Shown piece by piece: positions 1 to 6,361 of a stretch of DNA of 6,606 bases; the stretch's first letter is position 1, and every line of letters starts with the position of its first letter. The stretch is from positions 1 through 6,606 of the forward strand of contig JAUSIA010000397.1 of the NCBI GenBank assembly GCA_030648225.1, read 5' to 3'. Under the pieces are notes generated by a model, which saw only the letters and a program-made list of their open reading frames with translations, did not search any database and was not told the origin of the DNA. This DNA comes from Ignavibacteria bacterium (lineage in GTDB: Bacteria; Bacteroidota; Ignavibacteria; Ignavibacteriales; Ignavibacteriaceae). A program made the translations under genes and the position numbers.

Positions 1-1566
1 TTAATTGGTTTGCAGGCAAAGACTGCAAGAGTGCAGCGTAACGGTAAAGAATTAGATATTCCCATTGAAGAGGTAGTGCTGGATGATATAATAATTGTAA
101 GACCCGGCGAAAAAGTCCCGGTCGATGGAGTTCTTATTGATGGTTCCTCTGCTGTAGATGAATCAATGATTACAGGTGAATCAATTCCTGTTGAAAAACA
201 TCCCGGAGATGAAATAATTGGTGCTACTATTAATAAAACGGGCTCATTCAAATTCAAAGCAACAAAAGTTGGTAAAGATACAACACTTGCACAAATAATT
301 CAGATGATAGAGCAGGCACAGAGTTCAAAGGCACCAATACAAAGAGTAGTAGATAATGTATCCGGCTATTTCGTTCCGGCAGTAATTATTCTGGCAATTC
401 TTTCATTTGTTACCTGGTATGTATTCGGTCCGGTTCCTCAGTTGATCTATGCGTTGATAGTTTTCGTTACTGTTTTGGTAATTGCATGCCCCTGTGCTCT
501 TGGTCTGGCAACACCAATTTCTTTAATGGTTGGTGTAGGTAAAGGAGCGGAGAACGGAATTCTAATTAGAAGCGGTGAAGCTTTGGAGACTGCACAGAAA
601 TTAGATACAATAGTTTTAGATAAAACCGGAACAATAACTGAAGGAAAGCCATCGCTTACAGATGTAATAACTTCCAATGGTTTTAAAGAAGATGAAGTAT
701 TGACACTTAGCGCGAGCGTTGAGAAATCTTCAGAACATCCATTAGCAGAAGCAATTGTAAGAGGGGCGAATGATAAAAATTTAACTCTAAATGAGCCGAA
801 AGAATTCAATGCAATACCCGGTTACGGTGTAGAAGCAATCGTTAACGGAAGGAAGGTGCTTTTAGGTAATTTAAAGATGATGAAAAAGTTTTCAATTGAG
901 CTTGATAGCTTAGAAGACCAAAGCCGTAAACTTGCGGATGAAGGAAAGACGCCAATGTTTGCTGCCATTGACGGAAAAGCTGCCGGAATAATAGCAGTTG
1001 CTGATATAATAAAATCTGATTCGAAAGAAGCAATTGCTCAGCTTAAAAAACTCGGTTTGGAAGTAGTTATGATTACGGGTGACAACAGTAGAACAGCAAA
1101 CGCAATTGGAAAGCAAGTGGGTATTGATAGAGTTCTTGCAGAAGTATTGCCTGAAGATAAAGCCTTTAATGTTCAAAAACTTCAGAGTGAAGGGAAGAAA
1201 GTTGCAATGGTTGGCGATGGGATTAATGATGCGCCTGCACTAGCTCAAGCAGATATCGGGTTAGCTATAGGCACCGGTACCGATGTTGCAATTGAGGCTT
1301 CCGATATTACTTTAATAAAAGGCAGCCTAAAAGGTGTTGTGCTTGCAATTCAGCTTTCAAAAGCTACGATGAAAAATATAAAAGAAAATCTGTTCGGTGC
1401 TTTCTTTTACAACGGTCTTGGAATTCCTGTTGCAGCCGGATTACTTTATCCATTCTTCGGAATATTACTTTCACCACTAATCGCTGGTGCAGCAATGGCA
1501 TTCAGTTCCGTGACAGTTGTAACTAATGCAAATCGTTTAAGAAGATTTAAACCAAAATTGAAATAA
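1..1566 (+). CDS. copA: Cu(+)-exporting P1B-1-type ATPase, C-terminal part (5' end outside window)
   Basis: This is a copper-translocating P-type ATPase of the inner membrane that exports Cu(I) from the cytoplasm using ATP. The frame is open from base 1 and reads [11 protein letters not shown], the usual sequence just after the second CopA-core helix. The TTG at 10 is therefore not a start, and the metal-binding N-terminus and first four helices lie upstream. Counting from base 1 (521 residues), the actuator TGES is at 58-61. The CPC ion-binding motif is at 163-165 inside a membrane helix, and DKTGT has the phosphorylated Asp at 207. The SEHPLAEA nucleotide-binding His-Pro is at 246-247, TGD at 359-361 and GDGINDAP at 405-412. 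The last helix pair carries Tyr470-Asn471 and Met499-x-x-Ser502-Ser503. CPC, YN and MxxSS together are the known signature of Cu(I)/Ag(I) specificity, as opposed to Zn/Cd pumps. The gene looks intact and is tightly followed by a cupredoxin gene. Confidence 0.96.
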   Translation, partial: LIGLQAKTARVQRNGKELDIPIEEVVLDDIIIVRPGEKVPVDGVLIDGSSAVDESMITGESIPVEKHPGDEIIGATINKTGSFKFKATKVGKDTTLAQIIQMIEQAQSSKAPIQRVVDNVSGYFVPAVIILAILSFVTWYVFGPVPQLIYALIVFVTVLVIACPCALGLATPISLMVGVGKGAENGILIRSGEALETAQKLDTIVLDKTGTITEGKPSLTDVITSNGFKEDEVLTLSASVEKSSEHPLAEAIVRGANDKNLTLNEPKEFNAIPGYGVEAIVNGRKVLLGNLKMMKKFSIELDSLEDQSRKLADEGKTPMFAAIDGKAAGIIAVADIIKSDSKEAIAQLKKLGLEVVMITGDNSRTANAIGKQVGIDRVLAEVLPEDKAFNVQKLQSEGKKVAMVGDGINDAPALAQADIGLAIGTGTDVAIEASDITLIKGSLKGVVLAIQLSKATMKNIKENLFGAFFYNGLGIPVAAGLLYPFFGILLSPLIAGAAMAFSSVTVVTNANRLRRFKPKLK

Positions 1567-1570
1567 GGAG
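1565..1570 (+). promoter_or_regulatory. Shine-Dalgarno AAGGAG overlapping the copA stop
   Basis: AAGGAG lies eight bases before the ATG at 1579, and its first two bases are part of the copA TAA stop. The arrangement suggests translational coupling of the ATPase and cupredoxin genes. The next gene has the same motif at the same spacing (1991-1996). Confidence 0.8.
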
Positions 1571-1578
1571 ATGATATA

Positions 1579-1956
1579 ATGACACTCGATCAAATTTTAG
1601 TAATCATTGGCGGACTTGCTTTATCAACGTGGGTTGCCTGGTATTTCTGGTTCTCTGAAAAGAAAGCAGTGAAGGTTCTGACTGCTGAAGGCGGAATTCA
1701 GGAAGCGGTAATAAAAGTTAAGGGCGGTTACTCTCCGGATGTGTTAATCTTTGAAGCCGGCAAACCAATCAAATTGAATTTTATTAGAGAAGAAACCGCT
1801 GCCTGCACTGAAGAAGTTGTTTTTTCAGATTTTAATAAGAAGGCAACACTTACACCATACAAAACCATCTCAGTTGAATTAAATATTGATAAACCGGGTG
1901 AATACGGCTTCCAATGCGGGATGGGAATGGTGAAAGGGAAATTAATTGTTCAATAG
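1579..1956 (+). CDS. membrane-anchored cupredoxin-fold protein (putative Cu(I)-binding partner of CopA)
   Basis: A 125-residue protein with one N-terminal membrane helix (about residues 6-25) and a single cupredoxin-like beta domain (about 40-125). The domain ends in the family hallmark FQCGMGMVKGKLIV, with Cys113, Met115 and Met117. A second conserved cysteine, Cys76, sits in AACTEEVVF. The protein has no histidine at all, so a classical blue type-1 copper site (His-Cys-His-Met) is impossible. A Cys/Cys/Met site suited to Cu(I) is more likely (inference). The gene starts 12 bases after copA, and genes of this cupredoxin family are commonly found beside or fused to CopA, so a role in handing over or holding copper is probable. 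The side of the membrane is uncertain: the helix is followed by Lys-rich SEKKAVK while the N-terminus is MTLDQ, which by the positive-inside rule would put the domain in the cytoplasm. Confidence 0.85.
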   Translation: MTLDQILVIIGGLALSTWVAWYFWFSEKKAVKVLTAEGGIQEAVIKVKGGYSPDVLIFEAGKPIKLNFIREETAACTEEVVFSDFNKKATLTPYKTISVELNIDKPGEYGFQCGMGMVKGKLIVQ

Positions 1957-1990
1957 TTTCCCTTTGGATGCTTGCCTTTTTATATGAAGG

Positions 1991-1996
1991 AAGGAG
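1991..1996 (+). promoter_or_regulatory. Shine-Dalgarno AAGGAG that fixes the YHS-protein start
   Basis: AAGGAG is eight bases before the ATG at 2005. It supports this start over the in-frame TTG at 1972 and ATG at 1984, neither of which has a comparable site at proper spacing. Confidence 0.75.
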
Positions 1997-2004
1997 ATAA
2001 GAAG

Positions 2005-2418
2005 ATGAACCAGATTAACTTTATACGTGATGTAGTTTGCGGGATGTATTTAATAACAACAGATGGCTGCAAAGTAAGTGAAGTTAAGGAAGAAAAATAT
2101 TATTTCTGCTGGGATACTTGTAAAGCGGAATTTGATAAGAATATGGATAAATATGTTGATAATATTTCTGTAAAAAATGATGAAACAAGAATCGAGGATA
2201 AAGCTGAATGGGAAAGAGACCCGGTTTGCGATGAAAGAATTAATATTTCAGATGCAAAGGGAATAACACTCTATAAAAATGCCCGCTATTATTTTTGTTG
2301 TAAAACCTGTAAAAAAGAATTCGATGCAAATCCATCCGCTTATGCGGATAAAGATGAAGGATTTTACGACCCGAGAAATCCAAATGATTTTTTAGATGGA
2401 AGATTTAGGATATTATAA
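2005..2418 (+). CDS. tandem YHS/TRASH-type metal-binding protein
   Basis: A 137-residue, probably cytoplasmic protein (no signal peptide or membrane helix) built from two YHS-like domains, a family of small treble-clef-like cysteine domains tied to heavy metals, especially copper. Domain 1 (about 7-51) has RDVVCGM with Cys12, then YYFCWDTCK with Cys35 and Cys39, and ends FDKNMDKYV. Domain 2 (about 70-114) has RDPVCDER with Cys75, then YYFCCKTCK with Cys98, Cys99 and Cys102, and ends FDANPSAYA. Each domain thus keeps the C...CxxxC pattern. A short acidic linker joins them, and a 23-residue tail without cysteine follows. The domains have diverged: the first lacks the usual Pro before Val-Cys, and the second lacks Gly-Met after Cys. 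The position downstream of copA and the cupredoxin suggests copper or other soft-metal binding as a sensor, buffer or chaperone. The exact role cannot be read from sequence. Confidence 0.85.
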   Translation: MNQINFIRDVVCGMYLITTDGCKVSEVKEEKYYFCWDTCKAEFDKNMDKYVDNISVKNDETRIEDKAEWERDPVCDERINISDAKGITLYKNARYYFCCKTCKKEFDANPSAYADKDEGFYDPRNPNDFLDGRFRIL

Positions 2419-2436
2419 AATAGCGATTGATTTAAA

Positions 2437-2748
2437 ATGAGTTGTGTGAATGTTAAATATTCAAATGATAAGTTTGAGGAGTTAATAAAACTTGTAAGAC
2501 AGTCAAGTTTTTTTTGTGAAAATGAAAATATTAAAATAAATAACTCTTTGTTAAAGGAAATAACTTTTGGTAACATCAGCTTGCCGTTTAGATTAAGATG
2601 TTTTACTAACAAACACAATATTTTTACCTTAGAAGACCTTTTAAATACTAGACCTGATAGGATTTTAAGACACAGAAACATCGGGGTTAGAACTATTAGT
2701 AAGTCCAGAAAAATAATTATGAGATTGAAGAATGTTTTGTATATGTAG
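2437..2748 (+). CDS. small protein with RNA polymerase alpha-CTD-like helix-hairpin-helix domain
   Basis: A 103-residue protein, probably cytoplasmic, with no signal peptide. Residues about 47-97 resemble the C-terminal domain of bacterial RNA polymerase alpha (RpoA). ISLPFR (47-52) matches the 'LxxR' start of the DNA-binding helix, with Arg52 at the place of E. coli Arg265. NIFTLEDLL (61-69) matches 'gI.tl.dLl'. RHRNIGVRT (78-86) matches the 'rNlGkkS' hairpin, with Gly83, Arg85 and Thr86 at the places of Gly296, Lys298 and Ser299. The residues equivalent to E. coli Asn268, Cys269 and Lys271 are changed. The first 45 residues are lysine- and asparagine-rich and unrecognised; there is no alpha N-terminal domain, so this is not a functional RpoA. 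No Shine-Dalgarno is visible before the ATG, unlike its neighbours, and base composition is more AT-rich. It lies 18 bases after the YHS gene. It may bind DNA or touch transcription, but this is inference. Confidence 0.6.
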   Translation: MSCVNVKYSNDKFEELIKLVRQSSFFCENENIKINNSLLKEITFGNISLPFRLRCFTNKHNIFTLEDLLNTRPDRILRHRNIGVRTISKSRKIIMRLKNVLYM

Positions 2749-2814
2749 TAGTTAAAGATAATATCACTGGTACATACGAACAGAAGTATTGTGTTGCAAA
2801 TAACTGAATCGTGA

Positions 2815-2838
2815 ACTTAACGCAAATCATTGTTAAGT
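2815..2838. repeat. 7-bp inverted repeat, possible operator or RNA hairpin
   Basis: ACTTAAC at 2815-2821 and GTTAAGT at 2832-2838 are perfect inverse copies separated by 10 bases. The site lies about 60-80 bases before the barrel-protein start, in a gene-free stretch where a promoter or operator would be expected. It does not match the CopY or CueR operator consensus known to me. In AT-rich DNA such a repeat may be chance. Confidence 0.35.
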
Positions 2839-2843
2839 ACTTA
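2834..2843. repeat. 10-bp perfect palindrome TAAGTACTTA
   Basis: TAAGTACTTA equals its own reverse complement and overlaps the right arm of the preceding inverted repeat. Two alternative pairings of the same arm could form a regulator site or mutually exclusive hairpins. The function is inferred from position only. Confidence 0.3.
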
Positions 2844-2853
2844 TTTGATTTTG

Positions 2854-2870
2854 TAATTGTTTATCAATTA
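2854..2870. repeat. 6-bp inverted repeat with 5-base loop
   Basis: TAATTG at 2854-2859 and CAATTA at 2865-2870 flank the loop TTTAT. The repeat is all but free of G/C and would be a weak hairpin. It lies 28 bases before the ATG of the barrel protein. No clear sigma-70 or Bacteroidota-type (TTTG / TAnnTTTG) promoter could be recognised around it. Confidence 0.25.
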
Positions 2871-2897
2871 AAAGCAAAATTAGACAAGGTAACAGTT

Positions 2898-4223
2898 ATG
2901 ATAAAATATATTTTATTATTAATAATAATTTCAGCAGCTTTTCTTTATTCTCAGGAGGAACACCAGCACGGAAAAAAGGGAAAAAAGTCTGTTGACACAA
3001 CGAAGTACTCTCCGCATACTGAAATGGAGATGCAAAAAAAATCTCACTCTGATAAAATGCATAACCGTCATGGTTCCGGGACTGCCTGGCTACCTAACAA
3101 TTCACCTATGTATGGATATATGATTGATACCGATAGTTGGAATTTTATGATTCATGGCAATCTATTTCTCCGTTACAACAATCAGGATATAAACAGAAAC
3201 AGCAGCCGTGGTGATGCAAAATTTGATGCGCCTAACTGGGTAATGGTTATGGCAAGAAATAATATCAGTCATTCAGGTTTACTTCGCTTAACTGCAATGC
3301 TCTCATTTGATCCGGTTACAGTCGGTGGATTTGGTTATCCTCTGCTCTTTCAATCAGGTGAAACATGGAAAGGAAAACCTTTAGTTGACAGACAGCATCC
3401 ACATGATCTTTTCTCAGAACTCTCTGTTGAATATACTCATTCACTTAGTGATGATGTAGATATTATAGGCTATTTTGGATATCCTGGTGAACCTGCCATT
3501 GGTCCCGTAGCTTTTATGCACCGAACTTCTACCCTGAATAATCCGGATGCGCCTTTGGGACATCACTGGCAGGATGCAACTCATATTACATTTGGCGTGG
3601 GAACACTTGGTTTAAAAATTCACGATTATAAGCTTGAAGGATCTCTTTTCACCGGAAGAGAGCCAAATGAGAACCGATATAATTTTGATAAGCCAAAATT
3701 CGATTCTTATTCTGTAAGATTATCTGCTAACCCAACGGATGAATTTGCACTGCAGGTTTCGCATGCTTTTCTTAAAAGCCCGGAATCTATTGACCCTGAT
3801 GAAAATATAAGAAAAACCACTGCATCTGTTATCCACAATATAAATTTCATTGATGGAAATATCTTGAGTACTTCCCTTGTATGGGGATTTAATAATGTAA
3901 TAGATGAGCATAAAGAACATTCCGTTCTTTTAGAATCCAATTTAAAATTGCATAAAACTAATCTCTATGGAAGATTTGAATGGGTACAAAAATCGGGCGA
4001 TGAGCTGGAACTTCCTGATTTACTTCACGATGATATTTTTGATATCACTGCTGTAACCCTTGGAGCTAATTACTCATTTTTCAGTTTTAATAGTACTAAT
4101 TTAATTTTTGGTTTGCAGGGATCAATCTTTCAACCAGATGAAATGCTTATAACTTATTATGGCAGTAATCCTTTATCTCTTGAGGTATATCTTAGAGTTT
4201 CACCAGAAATGATGATGCATTAA
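2898..4223 (+). CDS. putative outer-membrane beta-barrel protein of a metal-resistance-associated family
   Basis: A 441-residue secreted protein. The ATG at 2898 is chosen because AAGG (2886-2889) precedes it by eight bases and it opens directly into a signal peptide (about 1-18, ending AAFLYS before QEE). The in-frame GTG at 2811 would bury this signal. The mature N-terminus is rich in possible metal ligands: His22, His24, His40, Met43, Met45, His50, Met54, His55 and His58. The rest shows alternating aromatic/hydrophobic strands typical of an outer-membrane barrel. I recognise conserved blocks of an uncharacterised family: GTAWLPNNSPMYGY (61-74), FGYPLLFQSGETW (145-157), DRQHPHDLF (164-172), GEPAIGPVAFMHR (197-209) and GHHWQDATHI (221-230). 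The C-terminus is SPEMMMH. Placement after copA, cupredoxin and YHS genes suggests a role in copper passage or binding at the outer membrane, but no function is established from sequence. It may be in a separate transcript because 149 bases precede it. Confidence 0.75.
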   Translation: MIKYILLLIIISAAFLYSQEEHQHGKKGKKSVDTTKYSPHTEMEMQKKSHSDKMHNRHGSGTAWLPNNSPMYGYMIDTDSWNFMIHGNLFLRYNNQDINRNSSRGDAKFDAPNWVMVMARNNISHSGLLRLTAMLSFDPVTVGGFGYPLLFQSGETWKGKPLVDRQHPHDLFSELSVEYTHSLSDDVDIIGYFGYPGEPAIGPVAFMHRTSTLNNPDAPLGHHWQDATHITFGVGTLGLKIHDYKLEGSLFTGREPNENRYNFDKPKFDSYSVRLSANPTDEFALQVSHAFLKSPESIDPDENIRKTTASVIHNINFIDGNILSTSLVWGFNNVIDEHKEHSVLLESNLKLHKTNLYGRFEWVQKSGDELELPDLLHDDIFDITAVTLGANYSFFSFNSTNLIFGLQGSIFQPDEMLITYYGSNPLSLEVYLRVSPEMMMH

Positions 4224-4255
4224 AGATCAATCAGAAAAAAGAAAGAAGAAAAAAA

Positions 4256-4309
4256 ATGTTCAAAGGTAAATTTATTAGTATTCTCATTCTTTACAGTTTC
4301 AAATGCTGA
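4256..4309 (+). other. very short reading frame(s), possible gene remnant or leader peptide
   Basis: After a 24-base pure A/G tract (4233-4256), an ATG opens a 17-codon frame, MFKGKFISILILYSFKC, that looks like the start of a signal peptide and then stops. A second short frame begins at ATG 4303 and runs to TGA at 4372-4374; it encodes 23 mostly hydrophobic residues starting MLRKFFYFKYPVV. They may be leftovers of one or two decayed genes, a leader peptide, or chance. The evidence is only residue character and the purine tract. Confidence 0.2.
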
Positions 4310-4361
4310 GAAAATTTTTCTACTTTAAATATCCTGTTGTCACTTTTTATTTTGGACTTCT

Positions 4362-4392
4362 ACTAATTCAATGAATTAGTGTGTCTTTTTTT
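4362..4392 (+). terminator. putative intrinsic terminator
   Basis: ACTAATTC (4362-4369) and GAATTAGT (4373-4380) form a perfect 8-bp stem with an AAT loop, followed after five bases by seven T residues (4386-4392). The stem is A/T-rich and so weak, and the gap before the T tract is longer than ideal. The position between the copper locus and the glycosyltransferase operon fits transcript ending. A hairpin here also argues against the GTG at 4379 being a start codon. Confidence 0.5.
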
Positions 4393-4414
4393 ACCAATCA
4401 AAACAAGAGCAAGA

Positions 4415-6361
4415 ATGACAGTAGGAGTTGAAACCTCAGCTTTAAGTAATCGTAATACAGGAACATCGCGTTATATTACCTGCCTTATTGAACAACTGCA
4501 AACCTTTGATGATGATATAAAATTTTTTTCTTCTGTTAATTCCGGAATTAACTTTCATTTGAAGAGAAAGGGATTGGAAAAATTTCTGTACAGGAATTTT
4601 TCTCTTAAAAAAGAAATGACTGAGCAAAAAGTGGATTATGCTTTTTTCCCTGACTATTTTATGCCCCCTAATTTTACAATTCCTTCTGCAATTGTAATTC
4701 ACGATCTCTCCTTTCTATCACATCCACATTTTTATTCAAAAAGTTTTGTCGCTTTTTATAAATATCAATTAAAAACAACATTAAAAAATAATCCGTTAAT
4801 ACTAACTATAAGTGAAAATACACGTGCAGCAATTAGTAAATATCTGAATATAAAAAAAGAAAATATCCGTTTACTTCAGGCTTATTCTTCATTTGGTAAT
4901 GAAATTATTGAACGAACTATAAGTAATTATCTTTTGTACGTTGGTCATATCGAGCCGCGAAAAAATCTTTACTTCTTAATAAAAACTTTTCTTAAATGGA
5001 AAGAGATTACTCAATCTGATCTGAAATTAATTATTGCAGGTGAATTCTGGCTGAAAACAACAGAGACAAAAAAAAATCTTAATGAGTTTAATAACCATCC
5101 GTATGTTGAATTTAACGGATATGTTGATGAAGATAAGCTTAAAGAGCTTTACAGGAATGCTTCAGGATTTGTGCATACAAGTTTTGCAGAAGGTTTCTGT
5201 TTTCCTGTTCTTGAAGCTATGCATTACAAGCTTCCAATAATTTGCTCTTTTAATACAGGAGCGGAAGAGATATCCAAACCTTATTCAATTATAATAAACC
5301 CATATAGTGAAAAAAGTTTGTTAAATGGTTTTGATAAACTGTTTGATATAATAAAAACAGAAATAAAGATTGATTACGAAATAAAATATTCTCCATCACT
5401 AATGAGAAATCAGCTTGCAGAGGTTATTGATATTCTGAAATCAAAAATTAATAATAAAATTATAATTCCAGTTCCATCTGCAGAAAATAAAGAAGAAGCT
5501 GTTGAAAAAACTCTTCTTTATTCAAGTCTTTTTAATTCCGGAATAAACAAAGAACATTTTCATAAATCAGTTTTTGATGTTGAAATGAATAAGGAAGAAC
5601 TGGAAAGAGTTTTATTAAAGTTATACATCCAGAATAAAATTTATTTTAAGGATGATACTGTTTTTCTAAACTATACTTCACCGCTCAACAATAAACCTAA
5701 GGCAAAAGCCAACCAATTGAAGAACAAGAAAGCTTTAAGGCTTTTAGATTTTATTCCATTCATTTCTTCTGCTTCTTTAAGTGGAGGCACAGCTCATTAT
5801 GGGCATGAAAACCACAATGATATAGATCTTTTTATAATTACAAAGCCAAATGCACTTTACATTGTTTATGCATTTATTCATGTTTTATCACTTTTGTTCA
5901 GGGTAAGAAAAGAATTGTGCGCTAATTATTTAATTGATGAACGGGGTATGGAAATAAAAAATCCTCATGATTTTTATACAGCCCATCAGATAATTTCTTT
6001 AAAGGCAATTAAGAATAAAAAACTGCTTAATTGTTTTTTCTATCAGAATAATTGGTTTAAAAAATATTTCCCGAATTTTTCCTGGGAAAAAGCTGATATC
6101 GATATTCCGGCAAAAAATATTTTTCTAATTCCTTTAAATAAAACTATCAAATTTTTCTACCGGCTAATTTACAGGAAAAAATTGCTGAAAAACCAGGATA
6201 ACAATTCAATAAGACTGGAAGATCTGTATATTAAACTTCATACAAATGATAATCGCCAGAGAATTACTCAAGAATTTTTTAATGCATGGAAAGATTATAA
6301 TGCAGGAACTATAATTATTCCTGATGCAGAATATCTTAAAGAAAGAATCGCAGTTCAATGA
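4415..6361 (+). CDS. fusion protein: GT4-like glycosyltransferase + winged-helix-like segment + nucleotidyltransferase-fold domain
   Basis: A 648-residue cytoplasmic protein. The ATG at 4415 is preferred because it opens directly into the GT-B N-terminal strand (MTVGVETSAL, then the glycine loop NTGTSRY) and the upstream GTG at 4379 lies in a hairpin. Its ribosome site (AAGAG, 4405-4409) is weak. Residues about 1-355 form a GT4-type glycosyltransferase with VGHIEPRKN (176-184) at the start of the C-terminal Rossmann half and the EX7E signature EGFCFPVLE (Glu259, Glu267). The sugar donor and acceptor are unknown. Residues about 365-418 resemble a winged helix (KTLLYSSLFNSGINKE...). Residues about 435-560 are a nucleotidyltransferase domain with LSGGTAHYG (455-463) and the metal-binding pair Asp469-Ile-Asp471; Asp508 or Glu513 may supply a third acid. 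The winged-helix/nucleotidyltransferase pair is a known uncharacterised stand-alone family; its fusion to a glycosyltransferase is unusual. The stop overlaps the next gene by four bases. Confidence 0.82.
   Translation: MTVGVETSALSNRNTGTSRYITCLIEQLQTFDDDIKFFSSVNSGINFHLKRKGLEKFLYRNFSLKKEMTEQKVDYAFFPDYFMPPNFTIPSAIVIHDLSFLSHPHFYSKSFVAFYKYQLKTTLKNNPLILTISENTRAAISKYLNIKKENIRLLQAYSSFGNEIIERTISNYLLYVGHIEPRKNLYFLIKTFLKWKEITQSDLKLIIAGEFWLKTTETKKNLNEFNNHPYVEFNGYVDEDKLKELYRNASGFVHTSFAEGFCFPVLEAMHYKLPIICSFNTGAEEISKPYSIIINPYSEKSLLNGFDKLFDIIKTEIKIDYEIKYSPSLMRNQLAEVIDILKSKINNKIIIPVPSAENKEEAVEKTLLYSSLFNSGINKEHFHKSVFDVEMNKEELERVLLKLYIQNKIYFKDDTVFLNYTSPLNNKPKAKANQLKNKKALRLLDFIPFISSASLSGGTAHYGHENHNDIDLFIITKPNALYIVYAFIHVLSLLFRVRKELCANYLIDERGMEIKNPHDFYTAHQIISLKAIKNKKLLNCFFYQNNWFKKYFPNFSWEKADIDIPAKNIFLIPLNKTIKFFYRLIYRKKLLKNQDNNSIRLEDLYIKLHTNDNRQRITQEFFNAWKDYNAGTIIIPDAEYLKERIAVQ

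Noticed and set aside
10..12. TTG as start of the ATPase gene
   Set aside because: The frame is open upstream to base 1 and the translated sequence is internal to CopA; a start here would remove four helices and the metal-binding domain.
447..809. 120-codon open frame on the - strand within copA
   Set aside because: It is antisense to the DKTGT region of an unmistakable ATPase, has no recognisable domain and is explained by codon bias of the + strand gene.
842..1176. Two overlapping - strand frames inside copA
   Set aside because: They lie opposite the nucleotide-binding domain of CopA, have low-complexity composition and no ribosome site.
1972..2004. TTG 1972 or ATG 1984 as start of the YHS protein
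   Set aside because: Neither has a ribosome site at good spacing, whereas ATG 2005 has AAGGAG eight bases upstream.
2364..2681. 105-codon - strand frame opposite the alpha-CTD-like gene
   Set aside because: The + strand frame has a recognisable alpha-CTD pattern; the - strand product is Leu/Ser/Lys-rich with no motif and would run into the end of the YHS gene.
2811..2897. GTG 2811 as start of the barrel protein
   Set aside because: It would add 29 residues in front of a clear signal peptide and lies in the inverted-repeat region.
3707..3940. Two - strand frames within the barrel gene
   Set aside because: They are antisense to conserved barrel sequence and have no features of their own.
4337..4367. 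TTGTCA...ACTAAT as a sigma-70-like promoter for the glycosyltransferase operon
   Set aside because: The -35 match is fair but the spacer is 19 bases, the -10 is poor and overlaps the hairpin; not strong enough to call.
4379..4414. GTG 4379 as start of the fusion protein
   Set aside because: It lies in the stem of the terminator-like hairpin, and the extra 12 residues precede the normal first strand of a GT-B fold.
4442..4702. - strand frame opposite the glycosyltransferase N-terminus
   Set aside because: It is antisense to a clear GT-B domain, and its composition reflects the complementary strand.
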